Below, piece by piece: positions 60,830 to 64,000 of a stretch of 64,000 nt of DNA. The stretch comes from Bartonella krasnovii (GTDB lineage Bacteria > Pseudomonadota > Alphaproteobacteria > Rhizobiales > Rhizobiaceae), in the NCBI RefSeq assembly GCF_003606345.3, contig NZ_CP031844.2, positions 186,001 through 250,000 on the forward strand, given 5' to 3'. Position numbers and translations under genes: made by a program. Within the stretch, counting starts at the first letter, position 1. Each line of letters starts with the position of its first letter. The notes under the pieces were generated by a model. The model saw nothing but the letters and a program-made list of their open reading frames with translations, was not told where the DNA came from and did not search any database.

Positions 60830-61912
60830 ATGAGTTTTTTTCGTTGTATTGGCCGTTCTGCTTTATTTATGTTGGATCCAGAGCATGCGCACCGTTTAGC
60901 GATTGTCGGATTAAAAAGTGGATTAAACGGTTGTCAAAAGATTGTTGATAAGCGATTGTGTGTAAATATTGCAGGCCTTGAGTTTAAAAACTTTATCGGT
61001 CTTGCCGCGGGTTTTGATAAAAATGCAGAGGTTGTTAATGAAATTTTTCGTTTAGGATTTGGTTTTACTGAAATTGGAACAGTGACACCAAAACCTCAGA
61101 TTGGCAATCCTAAACCACGGCTTTTTCGTTTAAAAGAAGATGAAGCAATTATTAATAGAATGGGTTTTAATAATGACGGGCATCAAGTTGTTTACGATAG
61201 ACTACGAATATGTCAAAAAACTGGTGTTGTAGGGGTCAACATTGGAGCCAATAAGGATACGGTTAATAAGATTGACGATTATACTGTTGGCATTGCTCAT
61301 TTTTATGATGTTGCGAATTATTTTACGGTTAATATTTCTTCTCCTAATACACCAGGTTTACGCGATTTACAGACTCGTGATAGTTTGCATCTTTTGTTGA
61401 ATGCCATTTCACAAGCGCGAAAGGAGCAAGAGAAAAAGCATGGATTTTCGATTCCACTTTTTTTAAAAATTGCACCAGATTTATCAGAAAAAGAATTGGA
61501 TGATATTGCTGAAGAAATACAGCATTCTGATTTTGATGGTCTTATTGTTTCCAATACGACTCTTTCACGCCAAGGACTTAATAATGTACATTTCCGAAAT
61601 GAAGAGGGGGGACTTTCTGGGCGTCCACTTTTTGAGCGTTCTACGATTGTGCTTGCAAAAATGCGTCAAAAGTTAGGAAAGGAGATTGCAATTATCGGCG
61701 TTGGCGGTGTAAAGAATGCTGAAACCGCTTTGGAAAAAATAAAAGCAGGCGCAGATTTGATTCAATTATATAGTGGAATGGTTTATGAAGGCCCAAATCT
61801 TGTCATAACTATTCTGAAAGAGATTTTGCAGATGATGCAACAAGATGGTGTTGACAACATACAAGGCTATCGCGATCATGGTCTTGAGCATTGGGCAAAA
61901 TTTTCTTTGTAA
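60830..61912 (+). CDS. pyrD: Dihydroorotate dehydrogenase (quinone), class 2
   Basis: 360 residues. FMN enzyme bound to the inner membrane that oxidises dihydroorotate to orotate with quinone as acceptor, fourth step of UMP synthesis. ATG 60830 has GGAGAAGGA 6 bases upstream and gives the usual N-terminus; a frame opening 48 bases earlier is longer than the family. The N-terminal helical part ([20 protein letters not shown]) is the class 2 membrane/quinone domain. FMN and active-site motifs: [57 protein letters not shown] (catalytic Ser), [20 protein letters not shown] and [12 protein letters not shown]. Confidence 0.96.
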   Translation: MSFFRCIGRSALFMLDPEHAHRLAIVGLKSGLNGCQKIVDKRLCVNIAGLEFKNFIGLAAGFDKNAEVVNEIFRLGFGFTEIGTVTPKPQIGNPKPRLFRLKEDEAIINRMGFNNDGHQVVYDRLRICQKTGVVGVNIGANKDTVNKIDDYTVGIAHFYDVANYFTVNISSPNTPGLRDLQTRDSLHLLLNAISQARKEQEKKHGFSIPLFLKIAPDLSEKELDDIAEEIQHSDFDGLIVSNTTLSRQGLNNVHFRNEEGGLSGRPLFERSTIVLAKMRQKLGKEIAIIGVGGVKNAETALEKIKAGADLIQLYSGMVYEGPNLVITILKEILQMMQQDGVDNIQGYRDHGLEHWAKFSL

Positions 61913-62048
61913 AAAACATTTTTTCTTCACAAAAAATTGTAAGATTTTTCTTAAGGGGCTTGCAAACTTTATTGATCTTCCTTATGTCACATAAGCAGAG
62001 AATAAATGTTTACAAAATCGTGAACAGTTATGATAGATTTTCTTTTAT

Positions 62049-62125
62049 GCGGTTGTAGCTCAGTTGGTTAGAGCGCTGGTTTGTGGCACCAGAGGTCGTA
62101 GGTTCAAATCCCACCAACCGTACCA
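62049..62125 (+). tRNA. tRNA-His (anticodon GTG), lacking G-1
   Basis: 77 bases including CCA. Acceptor GCGGTTG pairs with CAACCGT (first pair G-U). D-arm TAGCTCAGTTGGTTAGAGC, anticodon stem CTGGT/ACCAG around TTGTGGC (anticodon GTG), T-arm TAGGTTCAAATCCCA with a GTTCAAA loop. The base before position 1 is T and position 73 is A, so the usual encoded G-1:C73 pair is absent, as described for a large group of Alphaproteobacteria. Confidence 0.95.
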
Positions 62126-62179
62126 TTTATCTTTTCCAACTTTTCTAATTCTTAATTTTTGACGATTTTTTGCGTGGTT

Positions 62180-62203
62180 AAAAGCCGCGCTTGGCGGGCT
62201 TTT
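62180..62203 (+). terminator. Terminator hairpin after tRNA-His
   Basis: AAAAGCC and GGCTTTT form the stem around GCGCTTGGCG, followed by TTGC, 55 bases after the tRNA. It would also serve as terminator for the small minus-strand ORF that ends at 62218. Confidence 0.6.
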
Positions 62204-62217
62204 TTGCATGTGAACCA

Positions 62218-62361
62218 TCATGGAGCAGAAACCTTGCGCGGATGATCTTTCTCAAATTTTTCCAAAAACGGAATGATACGATCAATAATCGCTTGAAATA
62301 TAAATGGGTTAACTAAATCTATGATTCTGATTGTAATTGCAAAAATAAATATTTCTATCAT
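62218..62361 (-). CDS. Small ORF with hydrophobic N-terminus
   Basis: 47 codons. MIEIFIFAITIRIIDLV is hydrophobic, then VNPFIFQAIIDRIIPFLEKF followed by EKDHPRKVSAP. The amphipathic helix and basic end recall small phage or toxin-like peptides, but I recognise no family and there is no clear ribosome binding site. It may be the surviving C-terminal end of a longer protein. Confidence 0.33.
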   Translation of the reverse strand: MIEIFIFAITIRIIDLVNPFIFQAIIDRIIPFLEKFEKDHPRKVSAP

Positions 62362-62541
62362 TATATTTATATATTTTTAGTATATTTTGTAAACTAAGAA
62401 AATCTTATTTTACTTTCATTATTATTGTTCATAATATAAACTACTAAGTTTAAGAACATAAAATAAGTAAGCATAAATTTACTAATATATGCCATATTTT
62501 TGACGTAATAACCTAGATTTCGTCAACTATATATTATAAAT

Positions 62542-62874
62542 ATGAACTTGCATGAAAGTGCATTCATATTTCCAGGGATATTTCGGTGGCTGATTATAGG
62601 TAAACCGTTCGGGCGCGGGGACATAAGTAGCCTTGGGAGGATTTGTTTATACACTAAAATTGGACAAAATAAATGGGAAGTTCAAGTTCACATTCAGGTG
62701 GTTTGTACGGTGTTGGAATATTGACGGGCTTTTGATGTAGTTCTTTGGGTTATCCTAAAGTCTAGAGCAGCCACCCCAAGAGGGGTAGTTTCTGGAGCAA
62801 TAGTAGCCGGGGTCCGTGGTGCATCCGCGGGTATTGCTAAAGCTGTTTGGGATTGTGTTCGCTCTAAGTGGTGA
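62542..62874 (+). pseudogene. Glycine-rich small-peptide region (microcin-like, frameshifted)
   Basis: At 62673 an ATG opens MGSSSSHSGGLYGVGILTGF and stops. About 40 bases on, another frame reads RAATPRGVVSGAIVAGVRGA followed by SAGIAKAVWDCVRSKW and a stop at 62874. The second piece has repeated small-residue spacing (GxxxG, AxxxG) and an aromatic basic end, as in pore-forming class II bacteriocins and microcins. Upstream, ATG 62542 starts MNLHESAFIF, which vaguely recalls a double-glycine leader. By eye this stretch looks less AT-rich than the preceding intergenic DNA. No piece is complete, so I call it a probable pseudogene; a bacteriocin identity is inference. Confidence 0.35.
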
Positions 62875-63012
62875 AATTGTTGTTTAACCTGGCTTTATTA
62901 ACAAGGTAAAGACCTTGCTAAGGGGTACACTATCAGCCTCTTAGCAGGGAGTTTTTCTCCGGCAATAATACCTTGGTATGTTTGGGAGGGCAAGGCGCTT
63001 TAAGGAAATTAT

Positions 63013-63138
63013 ATGTCTGACTTTGCTGTTGGATCTGCGTTCAAATTAGATAGTGCTTTCATACTCGCTCAATTAGGTGCGGAGGAAGTTTGTATGGGTT
63101 ACAGCAGTTTTGTGAATGAATCACAAAAAGAACATTAA
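63013..63138 (+). CDS. Small ORF upstream of an unknown protein gene
   Basis: 41 codons: MSDFAVGSAFKLDSAFILAQ, then LGAEEVCMGYSSFVNESQKEH-like residues to the stop. AAGGA lies 6 bases before the ATG, which makes it a credible gene despite its size. No family recognised. The preceding 120 bases hold an open piece (ISLLAGSFSPAIIPWYVWEG) without a start codon, perhaps the end of another small gene. Confidence 0.45.
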   Translation: MSDFAVGSAFKLDSAFILAQLGAEEVCMGYSSFVNESQKEH

Positions 63139-63167
63139 GTTTTATATTCAGGGGTGGGAAGGAGGAA

Positions 63168-63509
63168 TTGTCTTTGCGCGTGTTGTATATGATTGCCCCC
63201 GATTGGGATCACGATTATATCAAAATTTGGGAAAAGGATAAGGAATGCGCACCGTTATTAGAGGAACGCGTCGTTGGTTCAGCCTCAGGAGCGGCAGATC
63301 ATCAGATTATAAAGCTTATGAGGCAAGTAGAAGATGTGGTAAATTTTGTTTATAGCGGTAAAAAACCAGTTGTTGAATTTGCTGACCTCGGTGCAGCGAT
63401 TGACTTACAAAAAATGCTCAATGACATAAATAGTTATTCAGGTCGTTACAGGGCGCCTATTTTTTCAGTTAAGGGACAAAAAAGGGTTATTGATTACCAT
63501 AATTCTTAG
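63168..63509 (+). CDS. Unknown protein beside an MFS transporter gene
   Basis: 113 codons from TTG 63168; GGAGGA at 63161-63166 is too close to that codon, so TTG 63174 (7-base spacing) or GTG 63180 may be the true start. The protein is cytoplasmic in look, with LYMIAPDWDHDYIKIWEKDK near the start and GSASGAADHQIIKLMRQVED followed by VVNFVYSG in the middle. It has normal amino-acid composition and no frame damage, so I think it is real. Family not recognised. It ends 14 bases before the MFS gene, suggesting one operon. Confidence 0.6.
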   Translation: MSLRVLYMIAPDWDHDYIKIWEKDKECAPLLEERVVGSASGAADHQIIKLMRQVEDVVNFVYSGKKPVVEFADLGAAIDLQKMLNDINSYSGRYRAPIFSVKGQKRVIDYHNS

Positions 63510-63523
63510 GTCAGAAGGTTGCC

Positions 63524-64000
63524 ATGTTTAAAATTCTTTTTATCTCGCTGGCTATGTTTGCATTAGGTTTGGATGCTTATGTTGTTGCCGGTCTTCTTCC
63601 CAAAATTGCCGTCAGCTTTGATTTGAGTGAAGCCGCGGTAGGGCAAGCTGTGACAATTTTTACATTCTGTTATGCGCTTTCTGCCCCTTTTTTTACTCTG
63701 CTTTTTGCAATGAAAGAGGCAAGAAAAACTCTGCTTTATGCACTGCTCGTTTTCTTTGTTGCTAATGGTGTAAGCGCGTGTTCTGTCAACTATCCGATGT
63801 TGCTTGTCTCTCGTGCTATTGCTGGCTTTGGGGCTGGTTTGTTTTCTCCTATAGCTATGGTCGCTGCTACGCATCTCGTATGTGCTGAGAAGAAGGGGCG
63901 CGCATTAGGCATGACACTTGGTGGTATGAGTTGTGGGACAGTGTTAGGCGTGCCGCTTGGTTTGCTGATTAGCGATTATTTTAGCTGGCGTGCCAGCTTT
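63524..64000 (+). CDS. MFS transporter, drug-efflux type (partial, runs off the window)
   Basis: 159 codons seen; the gene continues past the end. MFKILFISLAMFALGLDAYV followed by VAGLLPKIAVSFDLSEAAVG is the first helix and loop of DHA1-type drug/proton antiporters (AraJ/YdhP/PbuE group). The second to fifth helices follow (AVTIFTFCYALSAPFFTLLF, LLYALLVFFVANGVSACSVN, LLVSRAIAGFGAGLFSPIAM, LGMTLGGMSCGTVLGVPLGL), ending in the GVPLGxxxxxxxxWRASF motif typical of the group. Start ATG 63524 follows AGAAGG. A minus-strand frame over the same bases is a shadow. Confidence 0.9.
   Translation, partial: MFKILFISLAMFALGLDAYVVAGLLPKIAVSFDLSEAAVGQAVTIFTFCYALSAPFFTLLFAMKEARKTLLYALLVFFVANGVSACSVNYPMLLVSRAIAGFGAGLFSPIAMVAATHLVCAEKKGRALGMTLGGMSCGTVLGVPLGLLISDYFSWRASF

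Noticed and set aside
63563..63874. 103-codon minus-strand frame at the right edge
   Set aside because: It is the shadow of the MFS transporter gene, which reads through the end of the window on the + strand.

Overview
The window reads as chromosome of a Bartonella species (Rhizobiales, Alphaproteobacteria). The base composition is AT-rich. There are three hemin-binding protein (Hbp) genes carrying the H-box-like promoter known from this genus. The housekeeping genes are alphaproteobacterial in type: a long dCTP deaminase, the serC of this group, DUF4170 and DUF2093 genes beside LPS genes, an RpoH box, and a tRNA-His without G-1. The genome is clearly eroding: compact conserved blocks alternate with long AT-rich stretches holding broken genes and degenerate repeats. 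The species cannot be fixed from the sequence alone.

Layout. 1-2.4 kb: degenerate repeats and one small secreted protein. 2.4-10.1 kb: hbp cluster of three intact genes, each with an H-box-like element and a matching terminator, plus the remains of a fourth hbp and a broken two-partner-secretion transporter (FhaC/ShlB type). 10.3-17.2 kb: ileS, a lipoprotein, tadA, rluB and rsmD. 17.9-28.6 kb: an SRPBCC protein, then pmbA, a CysQ-like phosphatase, DUF4170, waaA, lpxK, DUF2093, mutL and a dCTP deaminase. 29.6-30.7 kb: lldD. 30.7-36.5 kb: eroded zone with a probable transketolase fragment, an integrase fragment and an intact phage lysis cassette (endolysin, inner and outer spanin), ending at tRNA-Thr. 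36.9-44.4 kb: slyX pseudogene, amino-acid permease, biotin ECF transporter bioMN with two tandem bioY genes, and tRNA-Phe. 44.8-61.9 kb: serC, purA, a membrane protein, rpoH, rluD, an aldehyde dehydrogenase, a soluble FtsK, a PAS histidine kinase, mscL and pyrD. 62-64 kb: tRNA-His followed by a block that looks less AT-rich by eye, with small-peptide ORFs, an unknown protein and the start of an MFS transporter.

How the genes work together. The Hbp proteins are surface beta-barrels that bind hemin, matching the life of a blood-borne, hemin-dependent bacterium. The LPS genes (waaA, lpxK) build Kdo-lipid A. rluB, rluD, rsmD, tadA, ileS and three tRNAs serve translation. BioMN plus BioY imports biotin. 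pyrD, purA and the dCTP deaminase feed nucleotide pools.

Most notable for follow-up: (1) two families of degenerate dispersed repeats, one copy of which splits the fhaC pseudogene; (2) an intact endolysin/spanin cassette inside an otherwise destroyed prophage; (3) decay of a fourth hbp; (4) an Hbp with a roughly 300-residue low-complexity insert containing a histidine cluster; (5) the possible small-peptide/MFS locus downstream of tRNA-His.
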